DNA of 64,000 nucleotides from Pontibacter mangrovi (GTDB taxonomy: Bacteria > Bacteroidota > Bacteroidia > Cytophagales > Hymenobacteraceae): contig NZ_VFRQ01000003.1 in assembly GCF_006385705.1 (NCBI RefSeq), positions 1-64,000 of the forward strand, in the 5' to 3' direction. The notes under the pieces were generated by a model. The model did no database searches. It was not told the DNA's origin and saw only the letters and a list, made by a program, of their open reading frames with translations. The position numbers and the translations under genes were made by a program. The number at the start of each line of letters is the position of its first letter. The stretch's first letter is position 1. Below are positions 7,650 to 17,143 of the stretch, piece after piece.

Positions 7650-8759
7650 TCAACTATCAAAAAACGCCTTCACCTTCTCCACCACGCGCTGCTGCTCTGC
7701 TTCTGTTAGGCCCGGAAAAAGCGGGAGGCTGAGGCTGGTGTAGGCAAGCTCTTCGGCTACCGGGAAATCGCCGGCTTTGTGACCCAGAAACTTATAGGCA
7801 GGCTGCAGGTGCACCGGCACCGGGTAATGGATGGCTGTGCCTATACCTTGTTCCTGAAGGTAAGCCTGCAACTCGTTTCTATACTTTGTGCGGATGTTGA
7901 AGATGTGGTAAACATGCCCGCAACCGGGCGCTGCTTGCGGAAGAATAAGATCACCGGTGTTTTGGAGCTCCTGCAGGTATACTTGCGCCAGCCGCTGCCG
8001 TTCGGCGTTCAGGTCGTCCAGGTGCCGCAACTTTACCCGCAGCACCGCCGCCTGCAGCTCGTCCAGACGAGAGTTAATGCCTACCACCTGCCCTACATAC
8101 TTTTGCTTCTGCCCGTAGTTGCGGTACTGCAGCGCAAAGGATAAAACCTCCTGATTAGCTGTTACCACGGCACCGGCATCGCCTAAAGCGCCCAAGTTTT
8201 TGGTGGGGTAAAAGCTAAAGGCAGCAGCCTCGCCGAAGGTGCCGGCAAAACGGTTGTTATAAGTTGCCCCATGTGCCTGGGCGGCATCTTCCAGTAGCTT
8301 TATACTTCGTGATTGCGCCAGCGCCAACAGTCCGTCCATCTGGCAAGCCTGCCCGTAAAGGTGCACCGGAAGTATAACTCTGGTCTTTGAGCTGATGAGA
8401 GGCTCGGCGCTTTCTGCGGTAAGGTTGTAAGTATACTTGTCCGGCTCTGCCAGCACCGGCCTTGCCCCCACCTGCAGCACCGCATTTACCGTGGCCATAT
8501 AACTATTAGAGGGGAGCAGCACTTCATCACCACTACCAATTCCGAGGGCCTTTAAAGAGATCACCAGTGCATCATAGCCATTGCCTACCCCCGCCACTGA
8601 AACGCCACCAGCCAAGTATGAGCCAAACTCCTGCTCAAAGCCTTTAACCTCTTCTCCAAGTATAAAGCTATGCTGCTGCGCCACTTGCACCAGCGCCTCC
8701 TCCAGGCAACGCTGCATGCCCGGCACAAAATCTCTGAAAGCAAAGAAAGGTACCTGCAT
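7650..8759 (-). CDS. DegT/DnrJ-family sugar-nucleotide aminotransferase (FdtB-like)
   Basis: A 369-residue PLP-dependent aminotransferase. The Schiff-base lysine is K187 in FSFYPTKNLGALGDAGA, and D158 in LEDAAQAHGA contacts the pyridine nitrogen. It would transaminate a 3-keto-6-deoxyhexose on dTDP to a 3-amino sugar. The partner gene 12 nt upstream is an FdtA-like 3,4-ketoisomerase, which supplies that 3-keto substrate, so the pair fits dTDP-Fuc3N or dTDP-Qui3N synthesis. Which epimer is made cannot be told from sequence alone. No acetyltransferase gene lies in the window. Confidence 0.88.
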   Translation of the reverse strand: MQVPFFAFRDFVPGMQRCLEEALVQVAQQHSFILGEEVKGFEQEFGSYLAGGVSVAGVGNGYDALVISLKALGIGSGDEVLLPSNSYMATVNAVLQVGARPVLAEPDKYTYNLTAESAEPLISSKTRVILPVHLYGQACQMDGLLALAQSRSIKLLEDAAQAHGATYNNRFAGTFGEAAAFSFYPTKNLGALGDAGAVVTANQEVLSFALQYRNYGQKQKYVGQVVGINSRLDELQAAVLRVKLRHLDDLNAERQRLAQVYLQELQNTGDLILPQAAPGCGHVYHIFNIRTKYRNELQAYLQEQGIGTAIHYPVPVHLQPAYKFLGHKAGDFPVAEELAYTSLSLPLFPGLTEAEQQRVVEKVKAFFDS

Positions 8760-8771
8760 CGGTTTATGCCT

Positions 8772-9185
8772 TTAGCTGTTGGCCAATTTTACAAAAGCCT
8801 GGTAACTGCGGATATAGTCAGCTTCATCAAAATCGGAAGAGGTTAGACTTAAGAGGATAGCGCCCTCCGAAAAATGTAGATTTGCCCAAACCATCGGCGG
8901 CAGGTACAGCCCCTGGTCGGGCTGGGTCAGCAAAAACTTATGGGGATCTTCTTTCCCGTTATCCACCTCCACTGTTATGCTGCCGTTTAGCGCCACCAAC
9001 ACCTGCTCGGTAGCCTTGTGCGCATGCCGCCCCCGCACCACATCCGGGGGGGTGCCCTGGGTCCAGAATACCCGCTTTATCTCGAACGGGATATGCTGGG
9101 CCTGTTGCGTGCTGGTAATGTAGCCTATGCCGGGGTCGCCGACATGGAGGAAAGAAAGCAGGTATGGTTGGCTTGGCAAAAGCAT
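8772..9185 (-). CDS. FdtA/QdtA-like dTDP-sugar 3,4-ketoisomerase
   Basis: A 137-residue single-domain cupin. The conserved RGRHAHK segment (about residues 51-57) followed by VLVALNGSITVEVDNG and LYLPPMVWANLHFSEGAILL is typical of the WxcM-like C-terminal family to which FdtA and QdtA belong. It converts dTDP-4-keto-6-deoxyglucose to the 3-keto isomer. It heads a two-gene unit with the downstream aminotransferase and diverges from the YigZ gene. Confidence 0.85.
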   Translation of the reverse strand: MLLPSQPYLLSFLHVGDPGIGYITSTQQAQHIPFEIKRVFWTQGTPPDVVRGRHAHKATEQVLVALNGSITVEVDNGKEDPHKFLLTQPDQGLYLPPMVWANLHFSEGAILLSLTSSDFDEADYIRSYQAFVKLANS

Positions 9186-9293
9186 AGGTTTAGGTATAAG
9201 TGCAAAGGTACGTAATTCAGGGAGACTGCTATAATTTTTACCCTTGGCGGGCTTTGGCTATCTTGCAGCTTTGCAGGCAGAAGAAGTCAATCT

Positions 9294-9899
9294 ATGGAAG
9301 ACACCTACAGAACCATCGAAGCACCCGCCGAAGGCTTATACAAAGAGAAAGGAAGCAAGTTCATAGCGCTGGCCTATCCGGTATACTCTGAGGAGGAGGT
9401 GAAGGAGGTGCTGGCCGAGCTCCGCAAGAAATACTACGATGCCCGCCACCACTGCTACGCCTACATACTGGGCGCCGACCAAAGCCGCTACCGCGCCAAC
9501 GACGACGGCGAGCCGAACCATTCTGCCGGTGACCCCATACTTGGCCAGATCCGCTCGGCCGGGCTCAGTAATGTACTGGTGGTAGTAGTGCGCTACTTTG
9601 GGGGCACCAAATTAGGTGTAAGCGGCCTGATAAACGCCTACAAAGTTTCTACGGCCGAGGCCCTGGCGGCCGCCGTGGTAGTAGAGAAACACGAAACCGC
9701 GCTGCTGCAGGCGCACTATGCCTATCCGCAGATGAACGATGTGATGAGCTTGGTGAAGGAGCACGACCTGTCCGTGCGCGACCAGCAGTTTGAGCTGGAT
9801 TGCCGCCTGACGCTGGAGGTACGCCGGAGCATGCAGGAAGAGATCACCGCCAAACTGCAGGACATAGAAGGCGTAGAAGTGTCTGTTCTAAGCGAATAA
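9294..9899 (+). CDS. YigZ/IMPACT-family protein
   Basis: A 201-residue protein with the UPF0029/IMPACT N-terminal domain. The family core is clear: ARHHCYAY, then DDGEPNHSAGDPILGQI, then NVLVVVVRYFGGTKLGVSGL (residues about 50-125). A smaller C-terminal ferredoxin-like domain follows (HYAYPQMNDVMSLV onward). The molecular role of bacterial YigZ is not settled; eukaryotic IMPACT regulates Gcn2. It begins 42 nt before CorA and may be cotranscribed with it. Confidence 0.9.
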   Translation: MEDTYRTIEAPAEGLYKEKGSKFIALAYPVYSEEEVKEVLAELRKKYYDARHHCYAYILGADQSRYRANDDGEPNHSAGDPILGQIRSAGLSNVLVVVVRYFGGTKLGVSGLINAYKVSTAEALAAAVVVEKHETALLQAHYAYPQMNDVMSLVKEHDLSVRDQQFELDCRLTLEVRRSMQEEITAKLQDIEGVEVSVLSE

Positions 9900-9941
9900 C
9901 CCTCTAACTCCTAAATCCCCTAACTCACAAAACTCTCCCCT

Positions 9942-11075
9942 ATGTCTAAACGCAACCGACACAGCCGCCGCCGCAACAAGATACTGGAGCGCAAAGCAGG
10001 TGTAAAGCCAGGCTCGCTGCTGATCCCGACCGAAGCGTATGCGCCGCGCTTTTTCCTGATGTCGTTTAATGAGGAGAAGTTGATGGAGGAAGAGCTGAAG
10101 ACGTATGAGGAGCTGATGCAGCAGGTAAGGGCAACTCCCGACATGCGGCACTGGATAGACATACGCGGCTATGCCAACCAAACCATGCTAGAGCAGCTCA
10201 TCACCGACTTTGGGCTGCACCCGCTGCAAATGGAGGACGTGCTGAACGATTACCAGCGCCCCAAAGTAGAGGAGTTCGACGCTAACCGGCTCTTTATCAT
10301 CACGCGTATGCTGCGCTGGTCGCCTGAGTTCCACACCCTGGACGATGTACAGCTTTCCATCTTTACCGGCCCTAACTATGTGCTTACCCTGCAAAGCGAC
10401 TACGGCGACTGCCTGGACCCGCTGCGGGAGCGCATCCGGGTGGGCAAAGGCATTATCCGCCAGCGGCCGGCCATGTACATCACCTATGCCATTCTGGACG
10501 TGGTGCTGGATTATTACTTCCCGGTTATCGCTGATATTGGGGTTTACATGGAGGAACTGGAGCAGGAGGTGCTCCGGCAGCCGAGCAAGAGCACGCTGCA
10601 CCAGGTGCTGGACCTGAAGAGCGAGCTGATCAAACTGCGCCGCATTACCTGGCCCGCCCGCGACCTGATGAACGAACTCCTCCGCATGGACGAGAATACC
10701 ATTCCGGCCCACCTCAGGGTATACTTCCGCGATGCCTACGACCATGCCGTGCAGCTGATAGACCTGGTAGACAACCACCGCGACATGGCCTCTAGTATGG
10801 TAGAGCTGTACATGTCCACGGTTAGCAACCGCATGAACGAGATCATGAAGGTGCTCACCATCATTTCCAGTATATTTATTCCGCTAAGCTTTATTGTGGG
10901 GCTTTATGGGATGAACTTTGCCCATGAGGACCCGGACACAGGCAAGGTACTGCCGCACAACATGCCCGAGCTTTACCAACCCAATGCCTACCCCATACTG
11001 CTGGGGCTGATGGCCGTGCTGATCATACTTCAGATTTACTTCTTCTACCGGAAGGGCTGGTTCAGGAGCTTTTGA
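9942..11075 (+). CDS. corA: CorA-type Mg2+/Co2+ transporter
   Basis: A 377-residue inner-membrane channel subunit. A large cytoplasmic funnel domain (about residues 30-290, with the long helix SELIKLRRITWPARDLMNEL) precedes two C-terminal membrane helices. The signature GMN lies at residues 323-325 (LYGMNFAHEDP) at the end of the first, and the second (YPILLGLMAVLIILQIYFFY) is followed by the basic tail RKGWFRSF. The basic N-terminus (KRNRHSRRRNKILERK) is longer than in E. coli CorA. It converges on the DUF3352-like gene with only 14 nt between the stops. Confidence 0.93.
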   Translation: MSKRNRHSRRRNKILERKAGVKPGSLLIPTEAYAPRFFLMSFNEEKLMEEELKTYEELMQQVRATPDMRHWIDIRGYANQTMLEQLITDFGLHPLQMEDVLNDYQRPKVEEFDANRLFIITRMLRWSPEFHTLDDVQLSIFTGPNYVLTLQSDYGDCLDPLRERIRVGKGIIRQRPAMYITYAILDVVLDYYFPVIADIGVYMEELEQEVLRQPSKSTLHQVLDLKSELIKLRRITWPARDLMNELLRMDENTIPAHLRVYFRDAYDHAVQLIDLVDNHRDMASSMVELYMSTVSNRMNEIMKVLTIISSIFIPLSFIVGLYGMNFAHEDPDTGKVLPHNMPELYQPNAYPILLGLMAVLIILQIYFFYRKGWFRSF

Positions 11076-11089
11076 TTTCCACAGCGCGC

Positions 11090-13810
11090 CTACTCCCCCA
11101 CACTAAACCGCATCTTCTTCAGCTGGTTTCCGGAGGTAAAGTATAAGGTATAATCGTTGGCTGTTTCGTTGTAGTATACCGTCACCTGCTGGTTGTTTTC
11201 GATGGAGCGCCCGCCGATTAGCTTGCCCTTGGCATCGTAGAGGTAGGTTTTGCGGGGGCCGGTCTCGGTGATGGCGTATACCTTGTTATCGCCCCCAAAA
11301 TGGAAGTACTGCACTATTTTAGAGGCCGAGGTAACGTAGCGTTTCTCAAACAGCTCGTTCAGGTCCTGGTCTAGTATGGCTACTTTGCCCTGCTCCTGCC
11401 GCACAATAACATACGAGCGCCCGTTGCTGCTTTCCGGCACCAACTGGAACAAGGCCCGCTTGCTCGGGCGCATCAGCTGCTCGCGGCGCAGCACCCTGCC
11501 TTGCAGGTTAAACGTCACCACGTTGCCATACCTGGTTACCGCTGTTACCTCGGTGCGCCGCAAATCTGCCCCAATTTTGGCCATGGTGCCAGAGGTCAGA
11601 GGCGCCTTCAGGTTGATAGGGAAGCCCGGGTAGGTATCGCCATTCCGGTTGAGGGCATAGATGTACCCGTTCTCCAGTGGCACCAGAATCACGTCGCGGC
11701 CGCCTACGCGCAGGTGCTGCGGCTCCGCGGCGAGGCGGTAGTCCATGCGGCGCGGCAGCCAGCCCTGTATGCCTGCTCCTCGCATATTGTACATGTACAG
11801 GTTACCCAGGTTGTCATCCACCAACAGCCTGTAGTCGCCGTTCTTTTCGTAATCGAACACGGCCAGGTGCTGCAGGTGCAGGGTGTCGGGCAGGTTAAAC
11901 GGGAAGTTCTCCAGCGGCTGCCCCTGGTTATTGATGGCGTGGATACGGTCCGCGGTGATGAACAGGTAGCGCAGTTTCTTGTCCGGCCCGTACTCTATCT
12001 GCTTCACGTCGCTGCGGAGCGGGGCGCCGAGGCTATCCGTCCAGCCGCGTTTGCCCAGGGCCGTGATGTTGAGGAGCACGTTAGCAGAGTCCTGCACCAC
12101 CAGTTCGCGGCTGCGGTCTACGGCGTTCTGCACCGGGAAAGGAGGCGTGTCCAGCCGGTTATCAAACTCCATACCTGGCTCCTCTTCAAACACATTTTGC
12201 CCGGCAGTACTGTTTAGGTCCGGCCTCCGGATCAGCAGGCTGGTATAGTAGCGGTCTTCCACGGCGGCAAACTGCAGCCCCACCTGCGCAAAGCGCTTCA
12301 TGATCGTGGCGTTCTGCAGCAGGTTCTCGCGCTCCTCCTCGGTCGTATAGCGGTTCAGAATATACCAGGCGTTTACCGTGTTCAGGAAAAGGCTGAAGTT
12401 GGCCTCCTGCAGCGTCTCCTCCAGAAACAATTTCTGCCCACCCGACTTGCTCCACACGTTCTCCTCGGCAATGTCATCGAGCAGGTGCCGGAGCGTAGCC
12501 ACCTCCTCCGAAATAAGAAGGTACCCGTCCACCTGCACGGCATAGCTCTGCTCAAACCCATGGAAAACGCTGCCCAGCAACTGCTCCGGCAGTTCCGGCA
12601 CATCCAACAGATGAATCGTGTAGTCTCCATACTTTTCGGCGAATGGCTGCGCCTTTCGTGCCTCCGCCACTTGGTTTGTCAGCCTGTTTATCAAGGCCTT
12701 AGTGCGTGCCGGGTTTGCGCTGTGGGCATACATCACTTTCTCGGGAGTTTGGCTGATGCTGTTCGACTCCATGTACACCAGGGCTGCCTCCTGGCTAAAG
12801 CTCCGCGCCAGGCTGTCTACCGTGACGCCGTAAGCTGATTCGTTCTCCTGTTGCCTGCGCAGGCGCGCAATCTCCTGCATACCGAAATGGAGCATCATGG
12901 CCGTGCGGTTGGGCAGGTAAGGTTTCAGGGCGAGCGGCTGGGGCTTGCGGGGCTGCATGGTGTTGTGCAGCGAGTTCTTCAACCCCTCCGATGTAGAAAA
13001 GCCATTCAGAAAAAGTGTGTTCTGCTCCAGCTTCAGCTCCAGCATGGCGCTTTGGCACAAGGTAGACAGGTAGCGCACCTGCGGCATCACCTCCTCTTTC
13101 AGGAACAGGCCAAACAGCTCTGGCAGCGCGCGGTAGTTCACAAACACGTTGGCGTACACGTCGGGCTGCTGCAGGTAATCCACGTTGCTAAACGCAGCAG
13201 CAACCGACACAGGCTCGCCACGCGTCACCCGGCGCACGATCTCCTCCACCAGCACAGGCGAGGCACTCAGGATAACGTTGTTATGATAGGTAAAAAAGGT
13301 AAAGCCTCTTCCATTTCGGGTGTTGTAGACATCGGTGAGCTGCTGGCCCTGGTAATCGCGGTTAGTCACTTCGCCAAAGATGTCGCTCTTGCTGATGTTC
13401 TCGGTTAGGTTGCGCAGAAAGCGGTGCTCCCCCACAGAGTTGACAGGGATGTAGAACACGTAAGAAAGCGAGGTCTTCCCTTCCACGTGCAGCGAGGTGA
13501 GGATTCGTTTTTCGTCCAGAAAGCGCTCCAGGCGCTGGTTGCCGGGGGCCACACTGTCCAGGTAGGCGATATCCTCCTCAAACCGGTGCGCCATGGGCAA
13601 CTGCGAGAAGGTCTGCCAAAGCTCCGTTTCACGCAGGTGCTGCATCAGGGCCTGGTGGTTGTTTGTCTCCACCACCAACGCGGCATCATCCGGCACCAGC
13701 GTCCATAGGTCCACCTTCTCCCTTCCTGCCTTCCATTGGTTAAAACCATAGTATAGCAGCGAGGCGAGCACAACAAACCCTACAAAGAAAAATACGATGC
13801 GTTTTGGCAT
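11090..13810 (-). CDS. Large membrane-anchored DUF3352-like protein with PQQ-like C-terminal region
   Basis: A 906-residue protein. One N-terminal membrane helix (about residues 5-24) is followed by a region of about 530 residues with alternating strands and helices and the opening LVPDDAALVVETNN, as in DUF3352-type proteins. The last ~300 residues contain repeated short strands (ITADRIHAINNQGQPLENFP, then YIYALNRNGDTYPGFPINL, then YLYDAKGKLIGG) like blades of a PQQ/beta-propeller domain. No catalytic motif is seen. It probably faces the periplasm. Function unknown. Confidence 0.8.
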   Translation of the reverse strand: MPKRIVFFFVGFVVLASLLYYGFNQWKAGREKVDLWTLVPDDAALVVETNNHQALMQHLRETELWQTFSQLPMAHRFEEDIAYLDSVAPGNQRLERFLDEKRILTSLHVEGKTSLSYVFYIPVNSVGEHRFLRNLTENISKSDIFGEVTNRDYQGQQLTDVYNTRNGRGFTFFTYHNNVILSASPVLVEEIVRRVTRGEPVSVAAAFSNVDYLQQPDVYANVFVNYRALPELFGLFLKEEVMPQVRYLSTLCQSAMLELKLEQNTLFLNGFSTSEGLKNSLHNTMQPRKPQPLALKPYLPNRTAMMLHFGMQEIARLRRQQENESAYGVTVDSLARSFSQEAALVYMESNSISQTPEKVMYAHSANPARTKALINRLTNQVAEARKAQPFAEKYGDYTIHLLDVPELPEQLLGSVFHGFEQSYAVQVDGYLLISEEVATLRHLLDDIAEENVWSKSGGQKLFLEETLQEANFSLFLNTVNAWYILNRYTTEEERENLLQNATIMKRFAQVGLQFAAVEDRYYTSLLIRRPDLNSTAGQNVFEEEPGMEFDNRLDTPPFPVQNAVDRSRELVVQDSANVLLNITALGKRGWTDSLGAPLRSDVKQIEYGPDKKLRYLFITADRIHAINNQGQPLENFPFNLPDTLHLQHLAVFDYEKNGDYRLLVDDNLGNLYMYNMRGAGIQGWLPRRMDYRLAAEPQHLRVGGRDVILVPLENGYIYALNRNGDTYPGFPINLKAPLTSGTMAKIGADLRRTEVTAVTRYGNVVTFNLQGRVLRREQLMRPSKRALFQLVPESSNGRSYVIVRQEQGKVAILDQDLNELFEKRYVTSASKIVQYFHFGGDNKVYAITETGPRKTYLYDAKGKLIGGRSIENNQQVTVYYNETANDYTLYFTSGNQLKKMRFSVGE

Positions 13811-13940
13811 AGCAAGCGCTTACAGGCTACAAAAATAGCGTAATTTTTTAAACTGCCTCCACGGCCATACTTTGCCCGGGGCAGACACAAATCTTTTCCG
13901 GTCTGCTTCGTATACAACACCCAAGCACAGATACTGAAAA

Positions 13941-14849
13941 ATGTATAGATTCCTGATTCCCGTAGACTTCACAGAAAGCACCGGCAACGCCTGCCGTTAC
14001 GCCCTGCACCTGGCTGCCGCTACCCCGGAGGCCGAGATCCTGCTCCTGCACTGCTTCAGCGATTACCTGCTGCAGCCCGAGCTGGATGACTCGTATGACG
14101 AAACCGGACGCAGCCCCCTGAGCCCCGGGTCGGAGCAGGTGACGGACCGCGTGCTGCACCGCAACCAGCAGGACGAACAGGAAAAGCTATCGAGCCTTTA
14201 CAACGAACTGCAGGGGGCGGCCCGGGCAAAGGGGCAGCACATCCACCTGAAGCAGGCGTTTATCAACGGCTTGCCCGAAGACGTGATCCCGGATGAAATA
14301 AAACGTTTTAAGCCTGACCTGCTGCTGATGGGCACCCGGGCCGAAGATAACATTGCCCGCTCCCTGTTCGGCACCATCACTACCAAAATGGTGGAAGAGG
14401 CCAAAGTGCCGCTTCTAACGGTGCCCGAACCGTACAAGCAGCACGGCCTGCGCCGCGTCCTCTACGCCACCGACTTCGACAAAACAGACGCGCAGGCGCT
14501 GGAAAAGCTTTTGCAGTTATTGGAGCCTTTTAACCCGCAGGTGCTGTGCGCCCACATCGGCATAGCAGGATCTGAGTCGGAAGACAGCCGCAAAATGGAG
14601 CAGCTCCAGGCCCGCCTCTACACCGCCATGCCCGGCCACGACCTTCAGTTTGCCATCATACCGAGCGGCAAGGAAGACGTGGCGGAGGAGCTGCAGGAGT
14701 TTGCACAGCAGGAGCAGGTGGAGCTGATAGCCGTGAACAACCATCACCGGTCCCTTTTTAGCAGCATCTTTAAGCCAAGCCTCAGCAAAAAGCTGGTGCT
14801 GGAGTCGCAGGTGCCGATGCTGGTGTTCCACAGCCCCGAAAAAGCCTAA
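13941..14849 (+). CDS. Tandem universal stress protein
   Basis: A 302-residue protein with two UspA domains, about residues 1-150 and 155-300. The first has a nucleotide-loop-like GTRAEDNIARSLFGTIT, where Ala stands in for the second Gly of the G-x2-G-x9-G(S/T) motif; the second lacks a clear motif (VNNHHRSLFSSIFKPSLS). Usp proteins bind ATP or adenylate and are induced by stress; the exact role here is unknown. It diverges from the DUF3352-like gene, and its stop overlaps the stop of the convergent ATP-grasp gene by 4 nt. Confidence 0.88.
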   Translation: MYRFLIPVDFTESTGNACRYALHLAAATPEAEILLLHCFSDYLLQPELDDSYDETGRSPLSPGSEQVTDRVLHRNQQDEQEKLSSLYNELQGAARAKGQHIHLKQAFINGLPEDVIPDEIKRFKPDLLLMGTRAEDNIARSLFGTITTKMVEEAKVPLLTVPEPYKQHGLRRVLYATDFDKTDAQALEKLLQLLEPFNPQVLCAHIGIAGSESEDSRKMEQLQARLYTAMPGHDLQFAIIPSGKEDVAEELQEFAQQEQVELIAVNNHHRSLFSSIFKPSLSKKLVLESQVPMLVFHSPEKA

Positions 14850-15748
14850 GCCATACTTGCGGCAGGTGCCTGCAGCTGCGCTATCAGCGCCTCGTAATAC
14901 CTGTTGATAGCGCCCTCGCTGGTGGCCATGAACAGGAAAGGCTCTATCAGTTCCAGTTCCATCAGCACCAGCTCTCCGTTCTGCTCCACGCCGTCTACGC
15001 GGGCATAGAGGCAGTCTTGTGCATACTTATCTACCAGGTTGTGGGCGGCCTCCAGCAGCTGCGCCGGCGGCTCCGGTGTGTGTACCGTTCCTCCAAAAAA
15101 GTGCTGTACCCTGAAGTCGCCGGCTTTGGCAGCTTTGAGCACCGTATGGCTATACTGCCCGTTAAAGAACAGGATCGACCATTCGCCTTTGGTCTGCACC
15201 TCCGGGATGAATGGCTGCGCCAGGAAGCTCTCCTGCTGCAGCAGCGTGTTTATGTGGTCGGCCTGTGCCTCTGCCTCGGGGCGGGTAAGGGCGAAGGTGT
15301 TTTTGGCGCCGCCGCTTACGGCAGGCTTCACGATAATCTTTTCTGACTGCAGCTGCCCGAACGCGTCGGAAACGTCTAGCGCCGAGCCCTGCTCCAGCCA
15401 TACCGTCGGCACTACTTTCTCGCCCTTCTCCTGCAGCTCCACCAGGTAACGCTTGTCCGAATTCCAGCGCACGGTTTGTATGGGATTCAGTACCCGCACC
15501 TGCAGCTCTTCCAGCCGGTTCAGCCAAGTGTAAAATTGGTCGATTTTATCGAAGTAATCCCACGGCGACTTCAGCACCACCACATCGTAGGCGGCCCAGT
15601 TCACGGCTGGGTCATCCCATATTTCAAGCTGCACGTGCAGCCCTTTTTCCTGCAGAAAGGTAAATAAGCGGGCGTTTTCATCTTCCGAGATGCCCGTATA
15701 CTTTCCGGGATCCTGATAAGTGATCAACGCTATTTGCGGTGTATTCAT
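14846..15748 (-). CDS. ATP-grasp ligase-like protein
   Basis: A 300-residue protein resembling the RimK/glutathione-synthetase ATP-grasp fold. WNSDKRYLVELQEKGEKVVPT precedes an ATP-binding IIVKPAVSGGAKNTF, and the metal-binding C-terminal segment is ARVDGVEQNGELVLMELELIEPFLF. It also resembles DcsG-type cycloserine ligases, but the substrate cannot be assigned. The stop codon lies inside the convergent Usp stop region. Confidence 0.8.
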   Translation of the reverse strand: MNTPQIALITYQDPGKYTGISEDENARLFTFLQEKGLHVQLEIWDDPAVNWAAYDVVVLKSPWDYFDKIDQFYTWLNRLEELQVRVLNPIQTVRWNSDKRYLVELQEKGEKVVPTVWLEQGSALDVSDAFGQLQSEKIIVKPAVSGGAKNTFALTRPEAEAQADHINTLLQQESFLAQPFIPEVQTKGEWSILFFNGQYSHTVLKAAKAGDFRVQHFFGGTVHTPEPPAQLLEAAHNLVDKYAQDCLYARVDGVEQNGELVLMELELIEPFLFMATSEGAINRYYEALIAQLQAPAASMA

Positions 15749-15894
15749 TTTTTATCATCTTTGCCGCCAAATTATACTTTATCCCGGGCCTAACCAAACG
15801 TGCGGCAGCTGTTTTGGCTATAACTTTTTGGCAGTAGAAACTCGTATATAGAAGTATAGTTTTATCCGCACCTTTACCCTATACGACGTTCACT

Positions 15895-16530
15895 ATGCTT
15901 CTCCGCCTAAACAGGTTCCGCCACAGGCACAGCCTTAAAGTCCAGCTGCTTGTGCTCCTGCTGCTTATCCAAACCCTTGCCTCCGCCTGCACCGACAAGC
16001 CTTCTGAAGAGGAAGGCGACACTCCGCTTGCGCGCCACGACGCTGTTGCGTCCGACACCGCCTCTGCTGGCAGCAGCGCCGCTACACACGACCTGCTGGG
16101 CAACCCGCTGGTAGCAGACCTGCAGCAAAGCAACGACCTTAACGCCTACTTCGACCGCATCGACGCAAACTTTACCGTGGATGCCGACGCGATTGAGAAC
16201 CGCCACACACCGGGCATCACCGACTCGATCTATACCATCCGCTTCGGGGATTCTTTTATAGAGTTTTACGTGCCGTCGCAATCTGGGCACCTGATGCTGC
16301 AGGTGGCCGACATCCGCAGCGCCGACGTGACGCTGCGCAACAACCTGCGGGTGGGTATGCCGCAGGCCGAGCTGCTAAGCAGCCTCAAGCGCCAGGGCGA
16401 TGACATCCGAATAACCCAAACGCCACAGCAGATCATTGCCTCGGCACGCGAAGGGGCACCCGTTTCGCTGCACTTCTTCCTGCAGAAAGGCAAGGTGAGC
16501 AGAATCCTGTATGAAGGGTATGTGGATTAA
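15895..16530 (+). CDS. Hypothetical lipoprotein
   Basis: A 211-residue protein. The N-terminus is basic, then hydrophobic (KVQLLVLLLLIQTLASAC), with a probable lipid-attached Cys32 followed by acidic residues (CTDKPSEEEGD), as in surface-exported lipoproteins of Bacteroidota. The lipobox ASAC lacks the usual Leu at -3. The remainder (NDLNAYFDRIDANFTVDADA, then RVGMPQAELLSSLKRQGDD) is mixed alpha/beta and unrecognised. It diverges from the ATP-grasp gene. Confidence 0.7.
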   Translation: MLLRLNRFRHRHSLKVQLLVLLLLIQTLASACTDKPSEEEGDTPLARHDAVASDTASAGSSAATHDLLGNPLVADLQQSNDLNAYFDRIDANFTVDADAIENRHTPGITDSIYTIRFGDSFIEFYVPSQSGHLMLQVADIRSADVTLRNNLRVGMPQAELLSSLKRQGDDIRITQTPQQIIASAREGAPVSLHFFLQKGKVSRILYEGYVD

Positions 16531-16650
16531 TTGCTTAATTGTTGGCTGGGTAAATTGTTGTCCTTCATACTTTAGGATAGCCTTCTTCTATACTTAGAAG
16601 CTTCAAGCGCACATCTCCAAATTCCCTGGATTTTCAAATCTCCAAATCAT

Positions 16651-16658
16651 TACCTTTG
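16651..16658 (+). promoter_or_regulatory. Candidate promoter -7 element of dtd
   Basis: TACCTTTG matches the Bacteroidota -7 consensus TAnnTTTG and ends 24 nt before the dtd ATG. No clear -33 TTG box is seen at the expected distance, so this is only a candidate. Confidence 0.35.
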
Positions 16659-16682
16659 CCCTGAACCAAAGTATAGCATACC

Positions 16683-17141
16683 ATGCGAATTGTGATTCAG
16701 CGGGTGACGCAAGCTGCCGTGGAAATTGAAGGCGCAACGAAGGGAGAAATAGGCTTAGGGCTTCTGCTGCTGGCCGGCTTCACCTCCGATGACACCGAGG
16801 AAGACCTGAAGTGGCTGGCAGGGAAAGTGGCCGCCCTGCGTGTTTTCTCTGATGAAGAAGGCAAGATGAACCTCAGTATAAAGGACGTGAACGGCGACGC
16901 GCTGGTGATCAGCCAGTTTACCCTTTACGCCAGCACCAAGAAAGGCAACCGCCCCTCCTACACCAACGCAGCCCCCCCGGCTGTATCCATCCCCTTGTAT
17001 GAGCGTTTTGTACAGCTGCTGGAAGAGGCGCTGGGCAAGCCGGTGCAGACAGGCGAGTTTGGGGCCGACATGAAAGTATCTTTGCTGAACGATGGGCCGG
17101 TGACGATTGTGATGGACACGAAACAGAAAGATCTCTTTTAA
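16683..17141 (+). CDS. dtd: D-aminoacyl-tRNA deacylase
   Basis: A 152-residue cytoplasmic editing enzyme that removes D-amino acids (and glycine mischarged on tRNA-Ala) from tRNA. Both signature motifs are present: SQFT at residues 77-80 with TLYA after it, and the cis-proline GPVT at 138-141 (LLNDGPVTIVMDT). Full length. It is followed after 2 nt by a MazG-like gene, so the two are almost certainly cotranscribed, a pair of small house-cleaning enzymes. Confidence 0.95.
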   Translation: MRIVIQRVTQAAVEIEGATKGEIGLGLLLLAGFTSDDTEEDLKWLAGKVAALRVFSDEEGKMNLSIKDVNGDALVISQFTLYASTKKGNRPSYTNAAPPAVSIPLYERFVQLLEEALGKPVQTGEFGADMKVSLLNDGPVTIVMDTKQKDLF

Positions 17142-17143
17142 GT

